Part shown: positions 33,976 to 45,074 of the stretch, piece after piece
Layout of the letters: each line of letters starts with the position of its first letter
Numbering within the stretch: the first letter of the stretch is position 1
Assembly: GCA_017647975.1 (NCBI GenBank)
Contig: JAGCJL010000001.1
Location: 1 to 56,321, forward strand
Length of the DNA stretch: 56,321 nt
Reading direction: 5' to 3'
Origin: Bacteroidaceae bacterium
GTDB taxonomy: Bacteria > Bacteroidota > Bacteroidia > Bacteroidales > Bacteroidaceae
Made by a program: the position numbers and the translations under genes
Notes under the pieces: generated by a model
Told to the model about the DNA's origin: nothing
What the model saw: the letters and a program-made list of their open reading frames with translations, nothing else
Database searches by the model: none

Positions 33976-36819
33976 TCACTTGACCAAAATCTTTTTACCA
34001 TTGAAAATGTAAATGCCCTTCGGTAGTTCCTTGATGTTGATAATACGCTCGCCTTTGAGATTATAAATTTCAAAGTTCTCTTTTTTGATTTCGACATCTT
34101 CAATAGATGTTTCTGTCTTTGTAAACGTACCTTCAACGGTAATGTCCTCTGCCGGCATTGTGTCGGGGACTTCGCTCCAGCCACTGAATATGTAACCTTC
34201 TTTCGTCGGCTCTTCAATGAGTGCAATCTCACTGCCGTAAGCAACATCTTTAGTTGCAAAAGTCTCGCCATCGACAATATAAGTAACGGTGTAATAGTTT
34301 ACAGTAAATCTTCCTTCAATAATAATATCTCTTTCGGGCATAACAGGATAACCTAAATCAGACATATATTCGTCAAGACTCCATCCGTTAAAAGTGTAAC
34401 CCTCTTTCGTCGGCTCTTCAAGTGAAGGCATCTCAGCACCCGGAGCCAACGCATAGGTAGCATAAACCTCACCATCAAGCATAAAGGTCAACTTATAGGT
34501 AGGGCCTGTATATTCCATCTCCTGAATATCCAAAAAATTCTTCCAAACATCAGCGGCTTTGTAAGCTTTGATAAAACCTTCAGGTACAAACATGTCAATT
34601 TTCTTATAATGCAACTCCGTAAAAGCATCATTGGAAAGAACAGGAGGTACACCTGTTTCAAGTATAATATTAGTAAGGTTATTCATGCCGGCAAACGCAT
34701 TGCTTTCAATAGCTTTTACACGATTTGTAAAGGTTATATTTGTAATAATCGTATTATCCTTGAAGAAATCCTTGACCCTTTCTGCATCAAAAGTAACAGT
34801 AGTCAAAGCTGTACAATTTTTAAAAGCAGAAGTACTGATATTTGAAATGTTATTACCGATTATAACGCTTGTAATAGAGGTGTTATCTTTAAACACATCT
34901 GCTGCTATTACATAATTACCCCCTTTATAATTTTCGGGCAGTACAACCACCGTGCCATTGCCAATGTATCCGGCTAATGTATTAACATCATCTATAACAC
35001 CAAAAACAAAATCATCCTCAATAGTACCGTTTGGAGCGTTTATGACCTTATCAGCATAACGACCTACATAACCATTGCCGCTTGAACCTTTTGTTATTGT
35101 CAAAGAAGAAAGGTTTATAACCGTTTTAAGCCCGGAGCAATTATAGAACGCATCATATCCAATGCTTGTAACGCTATTGGGGATTTCAATGCTGGTAAGC
35201 CCGGAGCAACCTCTGAACGCATCATATCCAATGCTTGTAACGCTGTTGGGAATTTCAATGCTTGTAATAGAGGTATTGTTATAAAAAGCATTTGCACCTA
35301 TTATATAACTTTTACCTTTATAATTATCGGGCAATATAATTTGGGTGTCGTTGCCAATATACCAAACCAATGTATTGACACCATCGGTAACATTAAAAAT
35401 AAAATCTCCCTCAATAGAACTGTTAGGAACATTTATAATCCTGTCGGTATAATTACCTACAAAACCATTAGAATAATCGTTTGTTATTGTTAAAGAAGAA
35501 AGATTTACAACGGTTTTAAGTTTATAACAAAACTCGAACGCATAATCTCCAATGCTTGTAACACTATTGCCTATTACAACACTTGTAAGACCGGAGCAAT
35601 CCCAGAACGCATACTTTCCAATGCTTGTAACGCTGTTAGGAATTACAACGCTGGTAAGAGTGTGACAATTATAAAATGCGTAATCTTTAATTTCAGTAAC
35701 ATTATTGGGTATAACTAGATCTGTTACTATATCTCCGTTCAAATACAAATTCTCTGCATAATACAATGGGTTAGAATAATAGCTACTGAAATCAATATTA
35801 CACCATGCCGCGATGTCACTTATATACACAGTTGTAAGTTCGGGGCATTCCCCAAACGCTTCCTTTCCAATGCTTTTAATGCTGTTGCCAATTACAACGC
35901 TTGTGAGATTTGAACAGTAATCGAACGCATACTCTCCAATGCTTTTAACGCTGTTGGGTATTTCAATGCTTGTAAGTCCGTTGCAATACTGGAATGCTTT
36001 GTCTCCAATGCTTGTCACGCTGTTAGGAATCTCAACACTCGTGAGAGCAGAGCAAATTCTGAACGCATAATTTTTTATCTCTGTAACATCGTCAGGAATA
36101 ACAAGTTTTGTTATTAGTTCTCCGTTCAAATACAAATTTTTAGCATAAGAGGTTGGGTTTGAACAGAAATCTGTAAAATCAATATTACACCATGCTGAAA
36201 GGTCATTTATATACACCGCAGTAAGCTCGGAGCAATCTCTGAATGCATAAAACCCGATGCTTGTTACGCTGTTACCAATTACAATGCTTGTAAGTCCTGA
36301 ACATTTTTGGAATGCATATTCTCCAATGCTTGTTACGCTGTTAGGTATCTCAATACTTGTAAGTCCGGAACAATTCCAGAACGCAGAATTTCCAATGCTT
36401 TTAACCTTGTTGCCTATTACAATGCTTGTAAGTCCTGAACATTTTTGGAATGCAGCAGTTCCAATGTCTGTAACACTATTAGGAATAACAATGCTTGTAA
36501 GTCCGGTGCATTCATCGAATGCCATATTACCAATACTTGTAACACTGTTAGGAATAACAATGCTTGTAAGTTCGGTGCATTCATGGAATGCTGTATTACC
36601 AATACTTGTAACGCAGTAGGTATCATCATTGTAGGTGACGCTTTCAGGAATTACTACGCAGCCCGCGTATGAACAACCTGCCTTGTAAGTTACCTCCACT
36701 GTTTTGTTTGTAGCATCGGTAATGTTGTAATAGATACCTCCAGCTTCAAAGTCATGGGCTGTTGCCACAGTTGTACACAGCAACAGAAGTACTGTAAATA
36801 GGTGCTTTAGATATTTCAT
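33976..36819 (-). CDS. BspA-like leucine-rich-repeat surface protein
   Basis: A 947-residue secreted protein with a signal peptide (LFTVLLLLCTTVATAH). Residues 60-700 consist mainly of 23-residue LRR_5 repeats of the BspA/Treponema type (for example SIGYDAFRGCSGLTSIEIPN, with NSVT next), interrupted by two pairs of duplicated spacer modules. Residues about 775-905 hold two InlB-B-like repeats (EPTKEGYTFNGWS; EPTKEGYIFSGWS). The C-terminus, ENFEIYNLKGERIINIKELP then KGIYIFNGKKILVK, resembles a type IX secretion sorting domain, as in the cotH-like protein. BspA proteins bind fibronectin and other host or bacterial surfaces; binding here is inferred. The repeats are also close at DNA level (69-bp unit), so copy number may vary by recombination. 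Confidence 0.85.
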   Translation of the reverse strand: MKYLKHLFTVLLLLCTTVATAHDFEAGGIYYNITDATNKTVEVTYKAGCSYAGCVVIPESVTYNDDTYCVTSIGNTAFHECTELTSIVIPNSVTSIGNMAFDECTGLTSIVIPNSVTDIGTAAFQKCSGLTSIVIGNKVKSIGNSAFWNCSGLTSIEIPNSVTSIGEYAFQKCSGLTSIVIGNSVTSIGFYAFRDCSELTAVYINDLSAWCNIDFTDFCSNPTSYAKNLYLNGELITKLVIPDDVTEIKNYAFRICSALTSVEIPNSVTSIGDKAFQYCNGLTSIEIPNSVKSIGEYAFDYCSNLTSVVIGNSIKSIGKEAFGECPELTTVYISDIAAWCNIDFSSYYSNPLYYAENLYLNGDIVTDLVIPNNVTEIKDYAFYNCHTLTSVVIPNSVTSIGKYAFWDCSGLTSVVIGNSVTSIGDYAFEFCYKLKTVVNLSSLTITNDYSNGFVGNYTDRIINVPNSSIEGDFIFNVTDGVNTLVWYIGNDTQIILPDNYKGKSYIIGANAFYNNTSITSIEIPNSVTSIGYDAFRGCSGLTSIEIPNSVTSIGYDAFYNCSGLKTVINLSSLTITKGSSGNGYVGRYADKVINAPNGTIEDDFVFGVIDDVNTLAGYIGNGTVVVLPENYKGGNYVIAADVFKDNTSITSVIIGNNISNISTSAFKNCTALTTVTFDAERVKDFFKDNTIITNITFTNRVKAIESNAFAGMNNLTNIILETGVPPVLSNDAFTELHYKKIDMFVPEGFIKAYKAADVWKNFLDIQEMEYTGPTYKLTFMLDGEVYATYALAPGAEMPSLEEPTKEGYTFNGWSLDEYMSDLGYPVMPERDIIIEGRFTVNYYTVTYIVDGETFATKDVAYGSEIALIEEPTKEGYIFSGWSEVPDTMPAEDITVEGTFTKTETSIEDVEIKKENFEIYNLKGERIINIKELPKGIYIFNGKKILVK

Positions 36820-37008
36820 GGAATTTTATATTCGTGTAATATTTATCATAAGTATGATATTGCAAAATTATTTAAAATATTGCAAAAAATATAAAGCAAC
36901 AGACAAAATATACAATTCCAAGCAAAAGAGTTTAAATAATGGAGTTTGTGTTTTTATTGATAATCAAGTGAGAAACCCCAAACTTTGGGGATATATTGAA
37001 ATTGCCTT
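36820..37008. other. Intergenic region upstream of the BspA-like gene
   Basis: This 189-bp AT-rich gap holds a TAATTTTG (36870-36863, minus strand) that fits the -7 consensus for the BspA-like gene, but no -33 at proper distance. No terminator for the upstream PorE-like gene is obvious. Confidence 0.3.
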
Positions 37009-38994
37009 TTACTCGTATAGCTTGTATGTCGTACGCAGTACACGGAATTCGGTGCGGCGGTTGAGCTGGTTACAGATTTCCTGTTGCTCTTCGCTCTCAA
37101 AGGCGGTGATGAACTCCTCGGTGAGCACATCATCTTCTTTCAAGAAAGGATATCTCTCGGCAAGTTTCTTGGTCACGACTTTAGGTGTTCCCTCGCCATA
37201 GCCGACGGGCGTAACACGCTCTTTCTCTATGCCTTTTTTGATGAGGTATGCTACTGCCGACTCTGCACGTGCCTGCGAGAGTTTCTCGTTGTAACTGTCA
37301 CGACCGCGATAGTCGCAATGTGCTCCAATCTCCACCGTTACATTGGAGTTCTGTTGAAGCATCTCTACCAGTTCGTCGAGCGATGTCAGCGATGCGTCGG
37401 ATAGCTTGGCACTGTTGAACTCGTAAACTATGTTGTCTATAAGCACAGGGCGTGTTATTGAAGGCATGACAAAGTCACGTTGATACTCGCGGTTAGCATC
37501 GGTCTCTTCGGCTTTCAGTTCTTGCATTACATTAAGGTAGCCTTTGCATGTGCCAAGCATCACATATTCTACGCCCGGTGTTACACGTACCCTGTATGAA
37601 CCGTCGTTCATGACACCAAAACTGGTGTTTGTACCATCGTCGCCAATCATGTATATGACACCTTCGGGAAGTTCGTAACCATCTTTCTCATATATCCATC
37701 CGTATAGTGTATGTACGGTCTCGGGCAGGTAGAATGAATATATGTGGTCCCAACCGCGTGCATCGCCTCTGTTCGATGAAAAATATCCTCTGTATAGTCC
37801 TGCAGCAAATGTAATGCCAAAGTCATCGCCGTTGGAGTTAAGTGGTGCTCCGGGGTTGCTGATGTTCCAGGTGGTATCGTTCTCCTGTACGGCACAGAAG
37901 ATATCCAAGCCACCCATGCCGGGGTAGCCGTTTGATGAGAAGAAGAGTTCTTTCTTAGGACCAAAAATCGGGAACTGTTCGTCGCCATCGGTGTTTATGC
38001 CCTCAATGTTCTCTATGAGGCCTTCCTTAGCCTTGCTTTTGCCAATATAGAAACGCCAGATATCAAGGCCTCCCATTCCACCGCTCATATTCGATGTGAA
38101 ATAGAGCCATTCACCGTCGGGAGATATTGCCGGGTGTGCATACGCCGAGAGTGTATCTCGGGATATAATTACCTGTTCGGGCTTTCCCCATGTTGCATCG
38201 CTACGTTCGCTTTTGTATATAGCGGCGTAACGGGGAACTTCGGGATCGCTTGTGCAACGGGTGAAATACATGGTCTTGCCGTCGGGCGAGAAGGTACATG
38301 CTCCGTCCTCGAATTCGCTGTTTACTTCGCCGTCAATCTTTTCGCTCTTTTGTCACTTGCCCTTTTCGTCGCGTTTGGTCAGGAATAGGTCGGCGAATTT
38401 TTGTCCGGTGATACCACTGATATCATCGCCTGTGGCATCCTTGCGTGTACTGGTGGTGATAATCATTGTAGTGTCTTCGCCCACGTATGCAGGGCAACAG
38501 TCGCTGCGTTGTCCGTTGAGATCCTTGTCCTTCTTGACAATATAAAGGCTTGGGTTCTTTTTCCATGCATCGGACTGCTTGGCCGACTGCAGACCTATCT
38601 GTGCCATGCGGTTTTCAGGAGCTTTTTCAAGGAATAACTCATAGTTCTTCTGTGCAGCCTTGTAGTCTCCTTTCTGTAGCTGTGCATCGGCAAGGTGGCG
38701 TAGGGCAGTGGAGTCGGGATAACCATAGCGTATGGCATTCTGGTATGCTCCTATCGAGAATTGCGGGCTGTTGCTCTTGCGGTAGCACTCTGCCATTTTC
38801 CATGCAACTTCAGCACGTTTTTTACGTTCCTGTGGTGCAATCTTTCTGTAGGCCTTCTTGTACTCTTTTGAGGCTTCATTATACTCCATAATAGCAAAGA
38901 ACTGGTCACCTTTTCTGATGCCCTTTTCGCTACTGCATGATGCCACTATCATGGCAACAAGCATAATGAGTATGTACAGACCGTTTTTCTTCAC
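37009..38994 (-). pseudogene. PorE-like TPR/propeller/OmpA lipoprotein interrupted by one in-frame TGA
   Basis: Read through, this is a 661-codon gene with the layout of PorE, a type IX secretion component. It has lipobox IVASC (Cys20), TPR-like helices (30-135), a PD40 beta-propeller (AYAHPAISPDGEWLYFTSNM; GGLDIWRF), a carboxypeptidase-regulatory-like domain (HTLYGWIYEKDGYELPEG) and a C-terminal OmpA domain (VEIGAHCDYRGRDSYNEKLS). Codon 214 (38355-38353) is TGA, between DEKGK and QKSEKIDGEVNSEFEDG. The frame is unchanged on both sides, and the 27 codons between this stop and the next ATG (38271) encode well-formed propeller sequence. A Trp codon (TGG) at this place would fit. As written, the cell makes only a 213-residue TPR fragment unless TGA is read through; ATG 38271 lacks a ribosome site. 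A sequencing or consensus error is also possible. Confidence 0.8.
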
Positions 38995-39057
38995 AATGAA
39001 TGATGTCAGTTATATAATAACTAACAAAACGTTGAAATATTATCTTTGAACGGAATT

Positions 39058-40953
39058 TTATTTCATTGTTATTGAGCTATTGTCGCGTAACACGTCATTG
39101 ACAACATCCTGAAGCATTGCCTTTAGTTCTTCGATAAAGGTTTTTGCTTCGTATTGCTTCTTCTCAATGTCGCGGAGTTTCTTTTCCCATTGGCCTGTAA
39201 GTTCGGCACTCTTCAGAAGTTCGTTTCTAATTGTTGCTATAAGTTCAATACCGGTGGGTGTTGCGACGATGTTTTTCTTTACCTTCTCAATGTAGTTGCG
39301 TTTATAGAGGGTCTTGATTATCTCAGCTCGTGTGGCAGGGCGGCCTATGCCGTTATCTTTCATGGCATCACGCAATTCTTCATCATCGACAAATTTACCG
39401 GCAGTCTCCATGGCACGTACAAGTGTACCTTCGGTATAAGGTTTGGGCGGAAGTGTCCATTTTTCTGACAGTTCGGGAGTGTGAGGGCCACTTTCGCCTT
39501 TGGTGAACTGTGTGAGTTCCTTCTCCTCTTTCTCCTCGTTGCAATCTCCTGCGAATACAACTTTCCATCCCGGCTCGATGATTTTTCTACCCGATGTCTT
39601 GAATGGTATTCCTACACTTTCGCCATGTATTGTTGTCGATTGGTATTTGCTTTCGGGATAGAATACCGCAATGAAACGACGTGCAATAAGGTCATAGACC
39701 TTTTTTTCGATATCGGTCAATCCCTGTGGATATACTCCGGTGGGTATAATGGCATGGTGGTCGGTAACTTTTGTATTATCGAACACTTTCTTCGACTTTG
39801 TGAGCGGTTTCTCTATCAATGGCATTGTTAGCGGCTGATAGTCGCGTAACCCTTTCAGTATATTCGTACATTTAGGGTATATATCATCGCTAAGGTATGT
39901 GGTATCTACACGAGGATATGTTGTTACCTTCTTCTCGTAGAGTGATTGTACTGTTTGTAATGTAACATCAATGGGGATACCGAATTTCCTGTCACATTCG
40001 CTTTGTAGCAGTCCAAGGTCGAACAGTGACGGAGGTAGCTCTTTTCCATTTTTTGTCTCAATGGCTGTTATGGTGAATGGAGCGTCCTTTATTCTGTCGA
40101 GTATTGCAGCTCCCTGTTTTTCATTGGCAATGGGGTCTATACCGACATTTGTTGCTTCAGCATTTTTCCAAGCCTCGGCCATGTCGAACGGCTGTCCTTT
40201 CTTCTCGGCTTTCTCCTTTTGTTTTTCAATTTCGTTCATCAACTCTTCGTCACTCTTTTTTGTGACAACGTTGAACGTGGTGTCGCGATACAGTGTTTTC
40301 AAAACCCAATACTGCTTTGGAACAAAATTGTCTATCTCCTGTTGGCGTTTTACTATAAGTGCAAGAGTCGGTGTCTGTACGCGGCCTATGGATAGCACCT
40401 GGCGGTTCTTCCCATATTTCAATGTGTATAGCCTTGTTGCATTCATGCCAAGTAACCAATCGCCTATGGCACGGCTTAGTCCCGCCTCGTACAACGATTG
40501 GTATTCGCTCTGGTCCTTCAACGTTGCAAAACCTTCGCGTATGGCCTCGTCAGTCATAGATGATACCCACAGACGTTTTACAGGACATTTTGCCTGAGCT
40601 TTCTGCATTACCCAACGTTGTATAAGTTCTCCCTCTTGGCCGGCATCACCGCAGTTCACTATCATGTCGGCTTTTTGCATCAGTTGCTCTATGACATTGA
40701 ACTGTTTTTCAATTCCTCGGTCGTCAATGAGCTTTATACCAAAGCGAGGAGGAATCATCGGCAGGCTGCTCAAACTCCACTTTTGCCACATCGGAGTATA
40801 GTCATGCGGTTCTTTAAGGGTGCACAAATGACCGAATGTCCAAGTCACTTGGTATCCGTTTCCCTCGAAAAATCCATCTCTTTTCTCTCTTGCTCCTAAA
40901 ATGTTGGCAATGTCTTTTGCTACGCTCGGTTTCTCCGCTATACAAACAATCAT
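39058..40953 (-). CDS. topB: DNA topoisomerase III
   Basis: Type IA topoisomerase of 631 residues that relaxes and decatenates DNA through a 5'-phosphotyrosine link. The TOPRIM domain shows the glutamate in CIAEKPSVAKDIANILGA and the acidic triad in NCGDAGQEGELIQRW (Gln replaces the common Arg, a variant I associate with Bacteroidales TopB). SIGRVQTPTLALI is a conserved binding motif, and the active tyrosine is in TTYPRVDTTYLSDDIYP. The C-terminal part has GIGRPATRAEIIKTLYKRNY. The zinc-finger tail found in some homologues is absent. It lies 75 bp downstream of mutB. The gap has a GCCCTTAAGGGC palindrome, so it may have its own transcript. Confidence 0.93.
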   Translation of the reverse strand: MIVCIAEKPSVAKDIANILGAREKRDGFFEGNGYQVTWTFGHLCTLKEPHDYTPMWQKWSLSSLPMIPPRFGIKLIDDRGIEKQFNVIEQLMQKADMIVNCGDAGQEGELIQRWVMQKAQAKCPVKRLWVSSMTDEAIREGFATLKDQSEYQSLYEAGLSRAIGDWLLGMNATRLYTLKYGKNRQVLSIGRVQTPTLALIVKRQQEIDNFVPKQYWVLKTLYRDTTFNVVTKKSDEELMNEIEKQKEKAEKKGQPFDMAEAWKNAEATNVGIDPIANEKQGAAILDRIKDAPFTITAIETKNGKELPPSLFDLGLLQSECDRKFGIPIDVTLQTVQSLYEKKVTTYPRVDTTYLSDDIYPKCTNILKGLRDYQPLTMPLIEKPLTKSKKVFDNTKVTDHHAIIPTGVYPQGLTDIEKKVYDLIARRFIAVFYPESKYQSTTIHGESVGIPFKTSGRKIIEPGWKVVFAGDCNEEKEEKELTQFTKGESGPHTPELSEKWTLPPKPYTEGTLVRAMETAGKFVDDEELRDAMKDNGIGRPATRAEIIKTLYKRNYIEKVKKNIVATPTGIELIATIRNELLKSAELTGQWEKKLRDIEKKQYEAKTFIEELKAMLQDVVNDVLRDNSSITMK

Positions 40954-41028
40954 CTCTTTCCTTTATATTGCGTAACAAAGCCCTTAAGGGCGTTTAAGCC
41001 TTTAAGGACTCTGTCGTTTCTTTAATTC

Positions 41029-43164
41029 TTATTTGTCAAGAAATATCTTCATCAACTCACATGCAGCCTTGGCTACGCTTGTGCCGGGGCCAAAGATGCC
41101 TATTACTCCTGCACGGTAAAGGAACTCATAGTCCTGTGCAGGGATAACGCCACCAGCAAAGACCATAATGTCACCACGACCGAGCTTCTCAAGTTCTTCT
41201 ATGAGTTGAGGGATAAGTGTCTTGTGTCCGGCTGCCAGAGACGATACACCAACTGCGTGTACATCGTTCTCTACGGCCTGACGTGCCACCTCTGCCGGTG
41301 TTTGGAACAGCATGCCCATATCTACGTCGAAACCGCAGTCGGCATATCCTGTTGCAACGACTTTGGCACCGCGGTCGTGACCGTCCTGTCCCATTTTGGC
41401 AATCATAACTCGGGGACGACGTCCCTCTCTCTTGGCAAACTCTTCGGTCAGACGGCAAGCCTTCTCAAAGTTCTCGTCGTCTCTGCTCTCTGCTGAATAC
41501 ACTCCTGATATAGTTCTAATGACAGCTTTATATCGGCCTGCAACCTCTTCGCAGGCATCTGAAATCTCTCCCAATGTGGCACGTACGTGAGCCGCCTCTA
41601 CTGCTGCTTCGAGCAGGTTTCCTTCGCCACTCTTTGCATACTCAGTAATCTTTTCAAGTGCCACCTTTACAGCCGTTTCGTCGCGGTTTTGGCGGTTGCG
41701 TGCGATAGCCTTAAGCTGCTCTTCGCGTACTGCGGTGTTGTCAATCTCAAGGATGTCGATAGGCTCTTGCTCATCAAGGGTATAGGCATTTGTTCCCACT
41801 ATAATCTGCTTACCGCTATCAATACGTGCCTGTGTACGTGCTGCAGCCTCTTCGATACGCATTTTGGGGATACCTGTCTCTATGGCTTTTGCCATGCCGC
41901 CAAGTTCCTCTATCTCCTGAATGAGTTTCCACGCCTTGTCAGCTATCTCTTGTGTCAGGCTCTCCACATAGTATGAACCGCCCCAAGGGTCTATGACGCG
42001 GCAGATATTTGTCTCTTCCTGCAAGTAAATCTGTGTGTTGCGTGCAATGCGTGCCGAGAAGTCTGTTGGCAGTGCAATCGCTTCGTCGAGTGCATTTGTG
42101 TGGAGTGACTGTGTATGTCCCATAGCTGCAGACATAGCCTCTATTACCGTGCGGCCAACATTATTGAACGGGTCTTGCTCGGTGAGCGACCAGCCAGATG
42201 TTTGGCAGTGGGTACGCAAAGCCATGGACTTAGGATTCTTGGGGTTGAAACTCTTTATAATCTTTGCCCATAGCATACGTGCTGCACGCATCTTGGCTAT
42301 CTCCATGAAAGGATTCATGCCAATGCCCCAGAAGAATGACAGACGCGGTGCGAATGCATCAATGTCTATTCCTGCATTAACTCCGGTACGTACATACTCC
42401 AAGCCGTCGGCAAGAGTGTAGGCTAGTTCAATCTCGGCCGATGCACCAGCTTCCTGCATGTGGTAACCCGAAATTGAGATAGAGTTGAATTTTGGCATCT
42501 TCTGCGATGTGTATGCAAAGATATCACCGATGATACGCATTGAGAATGCAGGTGGGTATATATAGGTGTTACGTACCATGAACTCCTTAAGAATGTCGTT
42601 CTGAATGGTTCCTGCCATCTCCTCAAGCATTGCTCCCTGCTCCAATGCTGCATTGATATAGAATGCCAGAACGGGCAGTACAGCTCCGTTCATGGTCATT
42701 GAAACGGACATCTTATTGAGTGGAATACCGTCGAATAGCTGTTCCATATTTTCCATGCAGCAGATAGAGACGCCGGCTTTACCCACATCGCCCACAACAC
42801 GTTCATTGTCGGGGTTGTAACCACGGTGGGTAGGCAGGTCAAAAGCAACAGACAAACCTTTCTGTCCCGATGCAAGGTTGCGGCGGTAGAAGGCGTTGCT
42901 CTCTTCGGCGGTAGAGAATCCTGCATATTGTCTAATCGTCCATGGCCGGAATGTGTACATCATAGAGTAGGGGCCACGTAGAAACGGTGGTATGCCGGCA
43001 GCATAGTCAAGATGCTCCATAGCCTTGAGGTCTTCGGCTGTGTATATAGGCTTTACTTGTATGTGCTCAGCCGTTTCCCATCTCTCTTCGCTGATATTCT
43101 GTACTGTGCAAACATTCTCTGTCGCACACTCAAATATATTTATATTGTTGAAATTCTTTCTCAT
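41029..43164 (-). CDS. mutB: Methylmalonyl-CoA mutase, large (catalytic, B12-binding) subunit
   Basis: Interconverts succinyl-CoA and (R)-methylmalonyl-CoA, which in Bacteroidales leads to propionate formation. The 711-residue chain has the TIM-barrel with [20 protein letters not shown] (substrate contact), [20 protein letters not shown] and [19 protein letters not shown]. The C-terminal cobalamin-binding domain carries the base-off motif [18 protein letters not shown] (about 592), whose histidine coordinates cobalt, then GVSSLAAGH and [12 protein letters not shown]. The start lies 11 bp downstream of the mutA stop, so both subunits come from one message. Together with nrdJ this shows reliance on B12. 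Confidence 0.96.
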   Translation of the reverse strand: MRKNFNNINIFECATENVCTVQNISEERWETAEHIQVKPIYTAEDLKAMEHLDYAAGIPPFLRGPYSMMYTFRPWTIRQYAGFSTAEESNAFYRRNLASGQKGLSVAFDLPTHRGYNPDNERVVGDVGKAGVSICCMENMEQLFDGIPLNKMSVSMTMNGAVLPVLAFYINAALEQGAMLEEMAGTIQNDILKEFMVRNTYIYPPAFSMRIIGDIFAYTSQKMPKFNSISISGYHMQEAGASAEIELAYTLADGLEYVRTGVNAGIDIDAFAPRLSFFWGIGMNPFMEIAKMRAARMLWAKIIKSFNPKNPKSMALRTHCQTSGWSLTEQDPFNNVGRTVIEAMSAAMGHTQSLHTNALDEAIALPTDFSARIARNTQIYLQEETNICRVIDPWGGSYYVESLTQEIADKAWKLIQEIEELGGMAKAIETGIPKMRIEEAAARTQARIDSGKQIIVGTNAYTLDEQEPIDILEIDNTAVREEQLKAIARNRQNRDETAVKVALEKITEYAKSGEGNLLEAAVEAAHVRATLGEISDACEEVAGRYKAVIRTISGVYSAESRDDENFEKACRLTEEFAKREGRRPRVMIAKMGQDGHDRGAKVVATGYADCGFDVDMGMLFQTPAEVARQAVENDVHAVGVSSLAAGHKTLIPQLIEELEKLGRGDIMVFAGGVIPAQDYEFLYRAGVIGIFGPGTSVAKAACELMKIFLDK

Positions 43165-43175
43165 GGCTGTAACAT

Positions 43176-45017
43176 TTAAATACCCAACTTCTCGTTAAGT
43201 TCCTTCAAAGTCTCAAGAACATTTACTCTAACATGTATGAAGTTCTCAATGCCGGCAGCTTTAAGTTCTTCCATGCATGCCGGAGCACCGGCAACAATGA
43301 ATATTGCTTTGCCGTCAATGGCCTTGAAAGCTGGGACAGCATATTCAGCATACTCGTCATCACTTGAACAGATTACAACGATATCAGCTTTTGCCTCCAT
43401 GGCTGCATTGACACCCTCTTCCACACTCTTGAAACCAAGATTGTCAATGACTTCATAGCCTGCTGTCGCAAGGAAATTACAAGAGAACTGTGCTCTTGCC
43501 TGTCTCATGGCAAGGTTTCCTATAGTGAGCATGAATGCCTTTGGACGGCGGCCACTTTCCTCGGTACGCAAACGAAGTTCCTCGAAATCCTCGGCAAGTC
43601 TCTTCTCGGGGAATGTTCCGCACTTGCCGTTGTTGTTGCAACCGCAACCACACTTGTGCTCTACGGCTCTCTTGCCTTCTGATGTCTCGCTGAAATTGGG
43701 ATACTGGTTCGTACCCAAAAGTATCTCCCTGCGTTGTGCAAGAGCTTTGCGACGGTTCTCTCCGGCCTCTTTTACTGCATTCTCAATCTTGCCATCTTTT
43801 ACAGCCTTATGGAATCCTCCAGCCTGTTCTATCTCAAGGAAAATTTTCCAAGCCTCTTGTGCTATTGATGCAGTTAGGCTCTCTATGTAGTATGAACCAC
43901 CGGCCGGGTCGGCAACCTTATCAAGGTGGCTCTCATGTTTCAGGATTAGCTGCTGGTTCTTGGCAATGCGTCGTGCAAAGGTTGTAGGTGTCTCATATAC
44001 CGCATCGTACGGAGTGACGGTAATTGACTCTACACCGGCAAGAGCAGCACTCATAGCCTCGGTTTGCGTACGTAGCATATTTACATACGAATCGAATAGC
44101 GTAAGGTTAAACTGTGATGTCTCGGCATGTACCGACATCTTGCATGCACACTTGCATTTTGGAGAGTATTGCTCTACAATTTTAGCCCATAGCATACGTG
44201 CCGCACGGAACTTGGCAATCTCCATGAAGAAATTACCAGAGATACCCATGTTGAACTTGAGTTTTTTAGCAATGGCATCAACAGGCATTTCGGCCTCTGT
44301 AGCAATATTGAGGTATTCGTTACCCCATGCAAGAGCGTAGCCAAGTTCTTGAGTTATATATGCACCAGCGTCGTTGAGTTTATTACTGTTTATGGCAACA
44401 CATTTTATATGTGGCATTACACTTGTAATTTCTACAAGTTTCTGCATAATCTCAGCACCGTCATCCTTGATTTTTCCTTTGAGCAACTCCTTGCCTATGT
44501 AATCATATTCAATACATCCGCGGACATTCTCAAGGTCAATGCCTTTAGCATTGTAATATTCAATCAACAGGGTTGTGAAGTCAACCACTCTGCCCAAGCA
44601 AACATCAAAGTTGAGCTCAATATTTTCGGCATCAATGCCGTCGAGCAGTGTTGCTATAAATTCTTTGGAAACCAACTTGCCTTTTATCTTGAATGCAAGT
44701 GAGTTTACTCCATATGAAACCATATCCTTTGCTATGGCATTGGCTTCTGCTGCATCAGTACTGCCAACAGCCTGGCGTATGAGCCAGTTGTTTTTTGTAC
44801 TGTTTCCTCGGGTGAAAGGGAACTGTCCAGGAATTTCGCTCTGGCAACCCTCAGGCAGGTCCTCCTTACGGTAGAACGGTTTCACATTAAAACCCTCGCA
44901 GGTTTTCCATATCATCTTTTTATCGTAATCAACCCCCTTGAGGTCTTCGATAATCTTGTTTTTCCAATCCTCGGTAGCAACCGGTTGGAATTCGGTGAAA
45001 AGCCTCTCCTTTTCCAT
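43176..45017 (-). CDS. mutA: Methylmalonyl-CoA mutase, small subunit
   Basis: Non-catalytic partner of MutB, 613 residues, with the same barrel fold ([31 protein letters not shown] is replaced here by [20 protein letters not shown]). The C-terminal domain is B12-domain-like, but the DxHxxG motif is missing ([18 protein letters not shown] instead), as expected for the small subunit. Between the two domains, near residues 451-466, lies a cysteine-rich segment [13 protein letters not shown] that could bind a metal. A consensus promoter precedes it, making mutA-mutB a defined operon. Confidence 0.95.
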   Translation of the reverse strand: MEKERLFTEFQPVATEDWKNKIIEDLKGVDYDKKMIWKTCEGFNVKPFYRKEDLPEGCQSEIPGQFPFTRGNSTKNNWLIRQAVGSTDAAEANAIAKDMVSYGVNSLAFKIKGKLVSKEFIATLLDGIDAENIELNFDVCLGRVVDFTTLLIEYYNAKGIDLENVRGCIEYDYIGKELLKGKIKDDGAEIMQKLVEITSVMPHIKCVAINSNKLNDAGAYITQELGYALAWGNEYLNIATEAEMPVDAIAKKLKFNMGISGNFFMEIAKFRAARMLWAKIVEQYSPKCKCACKMSVHAETSQFNLTLFDSYVNMLRTQTEAMSAALAGVESITVTPYDAVYETPTTFARRIAKNQQLILKHESHLDKVADPAGGSYYIESLTASIAQEAWKIFLEIEQAGGFHKAVKDGKIENAVKEAGENRRKALAQRREILLGTNQYPNFSETSEGKRAVEHKCGCGCNNNGKCGTFPEKRLAEDFEELRLRTEESGRRPKAFMLTIGNLAMRQARAQFSCNFLATAGYEVIDNLGFKSVEEGVNAAMEAKADIVVICSSDDEYAEYAVPAFKAIDGKAIFIVAGAPACMEELKAAGIENFIHVRVNVLETLKELNEKLGI

Positions 45018-45074
45018 GTTGTTGTAGTTTAAGTTTATACTCCCATTGGTAATGGGCGACCTTAATTATAATAG

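Noticed and set aside
37009..38271. Separate OmpA-family gene starting at ATG 38271
   Set aside because: No ribosome site, and well-formed propeller sequence lies upstream of it in the same frame; better read as the second half of one interrupted gene.
38353..38355. TGA in the PorE-like gene as a selenocysteine codon or a changed genetic code
   Set aside because: Other genes here end normally in TGA (for example at 7320 and 23406), no stable stem-loop follows, and the position fits Trp rather than Cys.
39971..40597. 208-codon + strand frame inside topB
   Set aside because: Antisense shadow of a clearly functional gene; Ser/Phe-rich and without a motif.
42300..44240. Similar sequences shared by mutA and mutB as a recent duplication
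   Set aside because: The subunits are ancient paralogues; short shared motifs are expected and no long identical DNA is seen.
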